DNA from: Candidatus Krumholzibacteriota bacterium
Lineage (GTDB): Bacteria; Krumholzibacteriota; Krumholzibacteriia; Krumholzibacteriales; Krumholzibacteriaceae
Direction: 5' to 3'
NCBI GenBank assembly: GCA_030672805.1
Contig: DAOVFR010000026.1
Span: 1 to 15,208 of the forward strand
DNA length: 15,208 bases
The number at the start of each line of letters is the position of its first letter. Within the stretch, counting starts at the first letter, position 1. Shown here piece by piece: positions 6,823 through 14,149 of this stretch. The position numbers and the translations under genes are program-made. The notes beneath the pieces were generated by a model that ran no database searches, had not been told where the DNA came from, and saw only the letters and a program-made list of their open reading frames with translations.

Positions 6823-7929
6823 GTGAAGGTTATCATCCCACTTTTAGAGTTAAGCAGGAAAGTGAGTGCTATTTCCACCGTTGTTCCATCAAAGACAACA
6901 ATGCCGATTCTATCCACCATGCTTATCGGTGCAGACGGAAATGGAATCACATTCTCCGCTACAGACCTTGACATATCGGTTACGTCAAAAGTGAAGGGCA
7001 GGGTGGAGGTAGAGGGAAAGATAGCTGTGCCGGGAAAGAAGATCGCCGAGATAGTAAAATCTCTTTCGGGTGATGAGGTGATTCTTGAAGCCGACCGGGA
7101 AAAATTAACAATCATATGTTGCAAGAGCAGGTTTGTCGTAAATGGCAGAAGCTCTGATGATTTCCCCACCATGCCGAAACAGGAGGGAAAAACATCATTT
7201 ACAATTAATCCTGGGCTGTTGCTTAAACTTATCCAGAAATCGATATACGCAGTATCAACGGATCTCACAAGACCGGCTCTCTGTGGTGTGCTCTGGGAGG
7301 TCGACAGAAACAGACTGGCGATGATATCAACTGACGGTCACCGTCTTGCAAAAGTGGAAACAAAAATTGAATTGCCGGATGTCAAGAAGATGGATGTTAT
7401 CGTTCCTCCAAAAGCTCTCTCGACACTAAAAGCCTATGCGGAAGGGGAAGAGAAAATCGATGTGGACATAGGCGAGAACAGTATATCTTTTGAAATGTCG
7501 GGAACCTCTATTTATTCGAGGCTTTTCGAGGGACCTTTTCCCAACTACCAGAAAGTTATACCTGCGGCCAACGAGAAGGAACTTGTTGTTACAAAATCAG
7601 TACTTGCCGATGCTACCAGAAGAGTGGCTATCCTGTCTGATGCACTGACGCATCAGGTAATATTTTCCCTGGACAAGGACAAACTCAAGCTCCACGTCAG
7701 TACTCAGGAGATCGGCGAAGCAAGCGAGGAGATCGAGGCATCCTTTTCTTCGGACCCGTTGGAGATAGGTTACAACGCAAGCTATATCCTCGACATCATG
7801 AGAACGATTGATTCGGACGAGATTTCATTCCTGCTCGACAGGCCCGATAATGCGGGTCTTATAAAACCTGTTTCGCAGGAAGCGGACATCAAACAGGTAT
7901 GCATTATCATGCCTCTCAGGATCGGCTAG
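6823..7929 (+). CDS. dnaN: DNA polymerase III beta subunit (sliding clamp)
   Basis: The beta clamp is a ring-shaped homodimer that tethers DNA polymerase III to DNA and also docks repair and mismatch proteins. The product is 368 aa (E. coli: 366) from a GTG start behind a strong ribosome-binding site. Seen: three clamp domains of about 120 residues each; N-terminal KVIIPLLELSRKVSAISTVV, central RPALCGVLWEV and STDGHRLAKV, and the family C-terminus ending IMPLRIG, where clamp-binding peptides dock. Sampled lines of this gene are mostly about 40% GC, rising to 55% near the 3' end, clearly below gyrA, yet the protein is an ordinary DnaN. recF follows after 32 bases, probably in the same transcript. 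Confidence 0.97.
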   Translation: MKVIIPLLELSRKVSAISTVVPSKTTMPILSTMLIGADGNGITFSATDLDISVTSKVKGRVEVEGKIAVPGKKIAEIVKSLSGDEVILEADREKLTIICCKSRFVVNGRSSDDFPTMPKQEGKTSFTINPGLLLKLIQKSIYAVSTDLTRPALCGVLWEVDRNRLAMISTDGHRLAKVETKIELPDVKKMDVIVPPKALSTLKAYAEGEEKIDVDIGENSISFEMSGTSIYSRLFEGPFPNYQKVIPAANEKELVVTKSVLADATRRVAILSDALTHQVIFSLDKDKLKLHVSTQEIGEASEEIEASFSSDPLEIGYNASYILDIMRTIDSDEISFLLDRPDNAGLIKPVSQEADIKQVCIIMPLRIG

Positions 7930-7961
7930 CGTACAAGACGCGGGGAGTGCGGTGACCGGGG

Positions 7962-9107
7962 TTGATAGTACGGGCGATCGAGATAAGGAACTTCCGCAAC
8001 ATCTCAAGAGCGGCACTGAGCTTTTCAGGGACATTCAACCTGATAACGGGGCGTAATGCCCAGGGTAAGACGAATCTCCTTGAGGCGATCCACCTTTTCT
8101 CTCTTGGCAGGTCCTTCAGGACACGCAGGTCAGAGGAAATTCTCATGTTCGGGGAAGACTACATGTTCGCGCGGCTATCGTGCAAAAGCGACTCAAGTGT
8201 CGATTTCCGGCTCGAGATGAGTCTTGAAAGAGAGGGAAATATAAAAGCCTCGATAAACGGGAAGAGAATATCAGGGATGTCCGAGATAATCGGCGTTATC
8301 CCGACAGTTATTTTTACACCGGGCGATGTTATGCTCGCATCGGGCCCTCCGGGAGGAAGGAGAACATACCTTGATTACACGGCGGCGCAGGTCTCTCCGG
8401 CGTTCTTGAGCGATCTCAAGAGCTACCGGAAAATACTTAAACAGCGTAACGTTCTGCTCAAAGGTTACGCCGATACGGGCCGAATGTCCGGAGAGATCGA
8501 TGCGTGGGATGAGCAGCTTGTTGAGAAAGGAGCAAAAATCGTAAGCGGGAGAAAGGACATGCTAGGCGAGACGAGCTTGGTCGCCGCGGACATGTTAGAA
8601 GAAATTCTCCCAGGATCGGAGCCTTTGCGTATGGTGTACGAGTGTTCATTCGATCCGGAGGGAAACGGAACCGCCGACGCGTTCAGGAAGGCCCTGCACG
8701 CGGTGAGACCCGGAGAGAGGAGGCGCGGGCACACGATGGCGGGCCCCCATTACGATGACGTCGCCATCTATCTGGGAAAGACAGGGCTGCGCCGGTACGG
8801 GTCGCAGGGCAGAAAGCGTCTTGTCGCAATAGTGATGAAGCTTGCCCAGGCGGCTGCGATCATGAAGCGGCGCGCGGAGCGCCCCGTTGTTCTTCTCGAT
8901 GACATCTTTTCAGAGCTCGACGCCGAAGCGTCAACGCGGGTAGGTTCCCTTCTTTCAGACAAGTACCAGAACTTTATCACTTCTCCGGGAACGGAAGTAT
9001 TGCCCCGCGTGACTACGGAAACATCAGGCGCCGTTCTCTACTCCGTGGCGAGTGGTGTTTTCTCGAGCGGGAAGGAGTTGCGATGCGGGGTCGGGGTTGA
9101 AACGTAG
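7962..9107 (+). CDS. recF: DNA replication and repair protein RecF
   Basis: RecF is an SMC-like ABC ATPase that, with RecO and RecR, loads RecA at gaps on SSB-coated single-stranded DNA. The product is 381 aa, slightly longer than the usual 350-375. The start must be TTG 7962: an in-frame TGA at 7953 closes the frame and the family N-terminus (IVRAIEIRNFRN) begins right there. Seen: Walker A GRNAQGKT (30-37); YLDYTAAQVSPAFL and YRKILKQRN, typical of RecF; the ABC signature region GSQGRKRLVAIVMKLAQ; Walker B VVLLDDIFSELD (309-320). The glutamine that usually follows SxG in the signature is Arg here. There is no strong ribosome-binding site, so translation may be weak or coupled to dnaN. The C-terminal 30 residues look divergent. 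Confidence 0.95.
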   Translation: MIVRAIEIRNFRNISRAALSFSGTFNLITGRNAQGKTNLLEAIHLFSLGRSFRTRRSEEILMFGEDYMFARLSCKSDSSVDFRLEMSLEREGNIKASINGKRISGMSEIIGVIPTVIFTPGDVMLASGPPGGRRTYLDYTAAQVSPAFLSDLKSYRKILKQRNVLLKGYADTGRMSGEIDAWDEQLVEKGAKIVSGRKDMLGETSLVAADMLEEILPGSEPLRMVYECSFDPEGNGTADAFRKALHAVRPGERRRGHTMAGPHYDDVAIYLGKTGLRRYGSQGRKRLVAIVMKLAQAAAIMKRRAERPVVLLDDIFSELDAEASTRVGSLLSDKYQNFITSPGTEVLPRVTTETSGAVLYSVASGVFSSGKELRCGVGVET

Positions 9108-9214
9108 TGAAGCGGCGCATGCGCTCTGAGCACAATACGCGCAAAACGCCGGATGACCGGAATAGCTGTTATGATGAACGGAAGAACGGATCGAAAAGAA
9201 CGAGTATAGATCGC

Positions 9215-9234
9215 ATTTTTTTATTTATTTTTTA
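9215..9234. other. 20-base A/T-only run upstream of dciA
   Basis: The 147-base gap between recF and dciA ends in an AT-rich leader. Positions 9215-9234 contain only A and T, with T predominating. I find no stable GC hairpin directly before it, so it is not a clear terminator, and no convincing -35/-10 pair. A 10-base palindrome GCGCATGCGC lies at 9115-9124. Confidence 0.4.
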
Positions 9235-9254
9235 CGGTTTTATTACTAGAATTA

Positions 9255-9605
9255 ATGAAGTTGGGAACCGGGCGGAATAAGCGCGGAAAACAGCGTGGAA
9301 AGGCTTTGTGCCGCGTAGGCGATGTGCTGCCCGGAGTGCTCGACAGCCTCGGGATAACGGGGAGGATGGAGGAAGCCAGGCTCCTTGAGGAGTGGACGGA
9401 AATCGTAGGTGACGCCGTATCGAAACGAAGCAGGCCGGAGGGGTTGCATCAAGGCGTGCTGGTCGTTGAGGTGGAAAACAACGTCTGGATGCAGGAAATC
9501 CAGTTCCACCGGCAGGAGATCGCCGAGAGGGTCCGCGAGCGGTTCCCCGGGCTGAAGCTGAAGGGTATTCGCTTGAGGCTTGAAAGGAAGAGGGGCGAGG
9601 AATGA
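9255..9605 (+). CDS. dciA: DUF721 protein, probable helicase loader/regulator DciA
   Basis: DciA is the widespread, ancestral partner of the DnaB helicase, replaced by DnaC or DnaI in some lineages; it stimulates helicase loading at the origin. The 116-residue product has a basic N-terminal stretch (1-20), VGDVLPGVLDSLGI, then the DUF721 core: EEWTEIVGDAVSKRSRP (Trp47, Gly52), GVLVVEVENNVWMQEIQFH (Trp78) and a helical end. This pattern matches DUF721, but the family is weakly conserved, so the functional name is inferred from family knowledge and place. The ATG at 9255 has no visible ribosome-binding site; an alternative TTG lies about 50 bases downstream. Its stop overlaps the gyrB start as ATGA (9602-9605), implying coupled translation. 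DUF721 genes are often found between recF and gyrB. Confidence 0.85.
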   Translation: MKLGTGRNKRGKQRGKALCRVGDVLPGVLDSLGITGRMEEARLLEEWTEIVGDAVSKRSRPEGLHQGVLVVEVENNVWMQEIQFHRQEIAERVRERFPGLKLKGIRLRLERKRGEE

Positions 9606-11512
9606 GTCAGGAGTATACAGCGCGAGGGATACAGGTCCTCAAGGGGCTCGACGCGGTGAGGAAACGGCCGGCCATGTACATCGGAAGCACCGATATCCAC
9701 GGGCTTCATCACATGATATACGAGGTCGTCGACAACAGCATCGACGAGGCGATGGCGGGGCATTGCAGCACCATCGATATCAAGATCTTGAAAGACGGGC
9801 AGGTCAGCGTGATGGACGACGGAAGGGGGATCCCGGTCGATATACACCCGACCCAGAAGAAACCCGCGGTCGAGGTGGTCATGACGACGCTGCACGCGGG
9901 AGGGAAATTCGACCACAAGAGCTACCGCGTGTCCGGAGGCTTGCACGGTGTGGGAGTTTCGGTTGTAAATGCGCTGTCTGCATGGCTCGAGGTAGAGATC
10001 TGGCGAGACGGCGGATACTATGTGCAGCGGTACGAGAGGGGAGTTCCGGCAGGGCCGCTGAAGGAGCACAAAGAGAAAGGAAAGAAGAACATCTCCGGAA
10101 CCAGGGTGACCTTCCTCCCATCTGAAAAGATATTCAGCACATTGAACTATAGTTTCGACACGCTGTCACAGCGCTTCAGGGAGCTCGCCTTCCTGAACAA
10201 GGGGATCGCGATAAAGTTCACGGACGAACGTTCGGACAAGGAGCATGATTTCAAGTACACCGGCGGCATCGTCTCGTTCGTTAAGTTCCTCAATCAGAAC
10301 CGGACGACATTGCACAGGCCGCCGATATATATCGATGACAAGCGGGAACGGTACGAGATAGAGATAGCGATCCAGTACAACGATTCCTACTCTGAGAAGA
10401 TATTCTGTTTCGCGAACAACATCAACACGGTTGACGGCGGCACACATCTCGTCGGATTCAAGAAAGCGCTTACGCGGACACTGAACATCTATGCCCAGAA
10501 GAACAATCTGTTCAAGAAGCAGAAGATTTCCCTTTCAGGAGACGACGCGCGAGAGGGGATTGCCGCGGTTATAAGCGTCAAGCTTCCCGATCCGCAGTTC
10601 GAGGGCCAGACGAAGGGGAAGCTTGGTAACAGTGAAGTCGGGGGGATGGTCGAAAGCGCCCTCGGCCAGAAGCTTGGCGAATTTCTCGAGGAGCACCCCG
10701 CGGTTGCACGGAAGATTATAAACAAGGCGACACAATCAGCCAGGGCGCGTGACGCGGCGAGAAAGGCGCGGGAGCTGGTCAGGCGGAAATCAGCCCTCGA
10801 GTCGAGCGCGCTGCCGGGAAAGCTCGCCGACTGTTCACTCACCGATCCGGCGCATTGCGAGCTCTACCTCGTCGAGGGTGATTCAGCCGGCGGATCGGCA
10901 AAGCAGGGGCGTGACAGGAGATTCCAGGCAATACTGCCGCTTAAGGGAAAGATACTGAATGTCGAGAAGGCGCGGATCGACAAGATTCTCGCGAACGAGG
11001 AAGTAAAAACGATCATCACGGCTCTCGGCACCGGGGTCGGCGAGGAGGAGTTCGATCTCTCCAGGGCAAGGTATCACAAGATCATCATCATGACCGACGC
11101 GGATATCGACGGGGCACACATACGCACCCTGATACTCACGCTCTTCTTCCGGTATATGCCGCAGCTCATAGAGAAAGGGCATATCTACATAGCGCAGCCT
11201 CCCCTTTACCGCATCAAGAAAGGGAAGGAAGTGTATTATGCGTACAACGATGATGAAAAGAACAAGATCATTAAAAGGTTCGACGGCATGAAGGGGGTGT
11301 ACCTGCAGCGTTACAAGGGACTCGGCGAAATGAACCCGGATCAGCTGTGGGCGACGACGATGGATCCCGAGCGGCGGACCATTCTGAAGGTGACACTCGA
11401 GGACGAGGTGGAGGCGGACCAGGTGTTTACGGTGCTCATGGGAGACAATGTCGAGCCCCGCAAGAAATTCATACAGGAAAATGCTCTTTCGGTCAGGAAC
11501 CTTGATATATAG
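9602..11512 (+). CDS. gyrB: DNA gyrase subunit B
   Basis: GyrB is the ATPase and TOPRIM half of gyrase, which introduces negative supercoils. At 636 aa it is the short form, without the roughly 165-residue insert of enterobacterial GyrB. Seen: GHKL ATPase with VRKRPAMYIGS, DNSIDEA, DDGRGIP (72-78) and ATP-lid GGLHGVGVSVVNAL (from 112); transducer domain; TOPRIM with EGDSAGGSAKQGRDR (from 425), KGKILNVEKARIDK, and the metal-binding TDADIDGAHIR with Asp499, Asp501 and Asp503; GyrA-contact YKGLGEMNPDQLW. The ATG overlaps the dciA stop by four bases and has GAGG immediately upstream. gyrA follows after 87 bases, so this pair is gyrase rather than topoisomerase IV. Confidence 0.98.
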   Translation: MSQEYTARGIQVLKGLDAVRKRPAMYIGSTDIHGLHHMIYEVVDNSIDEAMAGHCSTIDIKILKDGQVSVMDDGRGIPVDIHPTQKKPAVEVVMTTLHAGGKFDHKSYRVSGGLHGVGVSVVNALSAWLEVEIWRDGGYYVQRYERGVPAGPLKEHKEKGKKNISGTRVTFLPSEKIFSTLNYSFDTLSQRFRELAFLNKGIAIKFTDERSDKEHDFKYTGGIVSFVKFLNQNRTTLHRPPIYIDDKRERYEIEIAIQYNDSYSEKIFCFANNINTVDGGTHLVGFKKALTRTLNIYAQKNNLFKKQKISLSGDDAREGIAAVISVKLPDPQFEGQTKGKLGNSEVGGMVESALGQKLGEFLEEHPAVARKIINKATQSARARDAARKARELVRRKSALESSALPGKLADCSLTDPAHCELYLVEGDSAGGSAKQGRDRRFQAILPLKGKILNVEKARIDKILANEEVKTIITALGTGVGEEEFDLSRARYHKIIIMTDADIDGAHIRTLILTLFFRYMPQLIEKGHIYIAQPPLYRIKKGKEVYYAYNDDEKNKIIKRFDGMKGVYLQRYKGLGEMNPDQLWATTMDPERRTILKVTLEDEVEADQVFTVLMGDNVEPRKKFIQENALSVRNLDI

Positions 11513-11560
11513 AACAAATCGCAAGACGTGCGGGGCAAAGCGGGGGTAACGCGCTTCGAA

Positions 11561-11574
11561 GCGGGGAAACCCGC
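11561..11574 (+). other. short hairpin with GAAA tetraloop in the gyrA leader
   Basis: GCGGG (11561-11565), loop GAAA (11566-11569), CCCGC (11570-11574): a five-pair stem closed by a GNRA tetraloop, ending nine bases before the GGGGAGGA ribosome-binding site of gyrA. A 12-base palindrome CGCTTCGAAGCG (11552-11563) overlaps its left arm, so the two folds are mutually exclusive. No T-run follows, so it is not an intrinsic terminator. A regulatory role is speculative. Confidence 0.4.
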
Positions 11575-11599
11575 CTGAAACCCGGGGAGGAATTGGTAG

Positions 11600-14149
11600 A
11601 TGGAGATTAACCGACAGCGAGTGATTCCGGTCAACATCGAAGACGAGATGAGAACAAGCTATCTCGATTACTCCATGAGCGTGATCGTTTCGCGCGCGCT
11701 TCCCGACGTGCGTGACGGTCTGAAGCCGGTCCACCGGAGGATTCTCCTGGCGATGAATGACCTGGGAATAGCGCACAACAAGCCGTTCAGGAAATCAGCG
11801 AAGCTTACCGGAGACGTGACTGGCAATTACCATCCCCACGGTACAGCGGCCGTTTATGATGCCGTGGTGAGGCTCGCCCAGGACTTTTCGCTGCGGTACC
11901 CGCTCGTCGACGGACAGGGCAACTTCGGATCGATCGACGGCGACCCACCCGCCGCGGAGCGGTATACAGAGGTACGCATGACCCGGCTCGCCGAGGAGCT
12001 GCTGACGGATCTTGGCAAGGAGACCGTGGAGTTCGGGCCCAACTACGACGAGACGAGACAGATGGCGCTGGTGCTGCCTGCCAGGGTCCCCAACCTCCTG
12101 ATTAACGGCGCCACGGGAATCGCAGTCGGCATGGCCACCAACATTCCGCCTCACAATCTCAGCGAGATCATCGATGGGTTGAAGGCCGTGCTGAAAGACC
12201 CCGATATATCGGATGACAAGCTGTGCTTGATAGTCAAGGGCCCGGATTTTCCGACGGGAGGGATCATTTACGGCCGCGGCGGCATCAGGGAGGCGTACCG
12301 CGGCGGCAAGGGAAGGATAATTCTGCGCGCGCGGGCAAGCATCGAGACGCAGAAGAACGGTAAAACGAGCATAATCGTAAGCGAGATCCCCTACCAGACG
12401 AACAAGGCTTCGATCATCGAGAAAGTCGCCGCTCTCGTACGCGCCGGGAAGCTGACCGGAATTTCCGATATCCGGGACGAATCCGACAAGGACGGTATGC
12501 GGATAGTCATCGAGCTCAAGAAGGATTCATACCCCAAGGTTGTGTTGAACCAGCTCTTTACTCACACGCAGCTCCAGGTAACGTTCGGGATCATCATGCT
12601 GGCCCTGGACAAGCTCATGCCGCGCGTCATGAAGCTCAAGACCATGATGAGCGCCTTTCTTGCCCACCGCGAGGAGGTCGTCACGCGCCGCACCCGGTAC
12701 GACCTGACCAGGGCTGAGGAACGGGCCCATATACTCGAGGGGTACAAGATCGCCCTCGACAACATCGACGCGATCGTGCGGCTGATAAAGCAGAGCGCCT
12801 CGCCGGCAGAGGCGAAGACGCACCTCATGAAACAGTTCAAGCTGACCGAAGTGCAGGCGCAGGCGATTCTCGACCTGCGGCTGCAGCGCCTTACAGGACT
12901 TGAGCGAAAGAAGATCGATGAGGAATACCTAGAGCTCATCAAGAAAATCGAGTACCTGCGGTCGATTCTCGAGAGCAGGAGAAAGCTGCTCGGTATTATA
13001 GAGGAAGAGCTGAACGACATCGGCGAGAAATACGGAGATGAGCGGCGGACTGAAATCGTCGACGACGAGGGAGATTTCCAGATCGAGGATCTGATCGCCG
13101 AGGAGAACGTGATCATAACGATCACGCATACGGGCTACATCAAGCGCATACCGATCGGCACCTACCGGCGCCAGCGGCGCGGCGGCAAGGGCATCACGGG
13201 GCTCGGGATGAAGGAGGAGGATTTCGTAGAGAACCTCTTCATCGCCTCGACTCACAGCTACATCCTTTTCTTCACCGACAAGGGCAGATGCTACCGGCTC
13301 AAGGTCCACGAGATCCCGCAGGGAGGGAGGCTTGCGCGCGGCAAGGCGATCGTGAACCTTTTCGAGTTGTCCCGCAATGAGAACATCACCGCCTTTGTTC
13401 CGGTCCCGGACTTCGGCAGGGACGCTTACCTCATGATGGCCACGAGGAAGGGCTCGGTAAAGAAAACACATCTGTCCGCATACTCGAACGTACACCGCGG
13501 AGGGATAATCGCGATCCTGCTGCGCGAGGGCGATCGCCTTATCGGCGCCCGGCTGACATCCGGCAACGATGATGTCATACTGGCGATGCGGAAGGGCAAG
13601 TCCACCAGGTTCAGCGAGCGTGACGTGCGGAGCACGGGAAGGGCCACGCGGGGCGTGAGGGGCGTGAATCTCGGGCACAATGACGAGGTTGTAGAAATGG
13701 TGATTGTCAAGCGGGGAACCGAGCTTCTCACCGTCACCGAACACGGATACGGCAAGAGAACGCGGATGAGCGATTTCAGGAATACCAGACGCGGCGGCAA
13801 GGGCGCTGTATGCATCTCGACGGCAGAGCGGAACGGTGATCTCGTTGCCTCGAAAGAGGTCCTTGAGACCGACGAGGCGATGATGATAACGAAGAACGGC
13901 ATGGTCATCCGGTGTCCGGTCGATGGCATTCCCCTGATCGGGCGCGCCACGAAGGGGGTTCGCCTGATCAACCTGAAGGATGGGGATGCGCTCGTGGACG
14001 TTGCGCTGATCGCGAAAGAGGACTCGGCCGGGGGAATCGAGAATGAGGCAGGAGAGGGTGAAGGAGAAGACGAGGTAAAAATGGACCGGTCTGACCCCGG
14101 AGAGCCCGGGACCGCCGGCCGGAGGAATGACGAAAAGAAACCGATATGA
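11600..14149 (+). CDS. gyrA: DNA gyrase subunit A
   Basis: GyrA cuts and rejoins the gate DNA segment and wraps DNA with its C-terminal pinwheel. The product is 849 aa, starting ATG 11600 with GGGGAGGA (11584-11591) upstream. Seen: winged-helix core with SYLDYSMSVIVSRALPDVRDGLKPVHRR, the quinolone-pocket region (67-106), and catalytic Tyr122 in AAERYTEVR; numbering coincides with E. coli. The GyrA-box QRRGGKG (525-531) that marks gyrase and not ParC is intact, and the later six-bladed C-terminal domain has further RRGGKG-like repeats. The tail (about 810-849) is acidic and low-complexity. Residues 82 and 83 are Thr and Ala where E. coli has Asp and Ser. The stop overlaps the next gene's ATG as ATGA. 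Confidence 0.98.
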   Translation: MEINRQRVIPVNIEDEMRTSYLDYSMSVIVSRALPDVRDGLKPVHRRILLAMNDLGIAHNKPFRKSAKLTGDVTGNYHPHGTAAVYDAVVRLAQDFSLRYPLVDGQGNFGSIDGDPPAAERYTEVRMTRLAEELLTDLGKETVEFGPNYDETRQMALVLPARVPNLLINGATGIAVGMATNIPPHNLSEIIDGLKAVLKDPDISDDKLCLIVKGPDFPTGGIIYGRGGIREAYRGGKGRIILRARASIETQKNGKTSIIVSEIPYQTNKASIIEKVAALVRAGKLTGISDIRDESDKDGMRIVIELKKDSYPKVVLNQLFTHTQLQVTFGIIMLALDKLMPRVMKLKTMMSAFLAHREEVVTRRTRYDLTRAEERAHILEGYKIALDNIDAIVRLIKQSASPAEAKTHLMKQFKLTEVQAQAILDLRLQRLTGLERKKIDEEYLELIKKIEYLRSILESRRKLLGIIEEELNDIGEKYGDERRTEIVDDEGDFQIEDLIAEENVIITITHTGYIKRIPIGTYRRQRRGGKGITGLGMKEEDFVENLFIASTHSYILFFTDKGRCYRLKVHEIPQGGRLARGKAIVNLFELSRNENITAFVPVPDFGRDAYLMMATRKGSVKKTHLSAYSNVHRGGIIAILLREGDRLIGARLTSGNDDVILAMRKGKSTRFSERDVRSTGRATRGVRGVNLGHNDEVVEMVIVKRGTELLTVTEHGYGKRTRMSDFRNTRRGGKGAVCISTAERNGDLVASKEVLETDEAMMITKNGMVIRCPVDGIPLIGRATKGVRLINLKDGDALVDVALIAKEDSAGGIENEAGEGEGEDEVKMDRSDPGEPGTAGRRNDEKKPI

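Noticed and set aside
9189..9235. possible intrinsic terminator after recF
   Set aside because: A T-rich run is present but the preceding stem is only GATC/GATC, four pairs, which is too weak.
10883..11776. 297-codon minus-strand open frame opposite gyrB/gyrA
   Set aside because: Shadow of GC-rich coding sequence spanning two certain genes.
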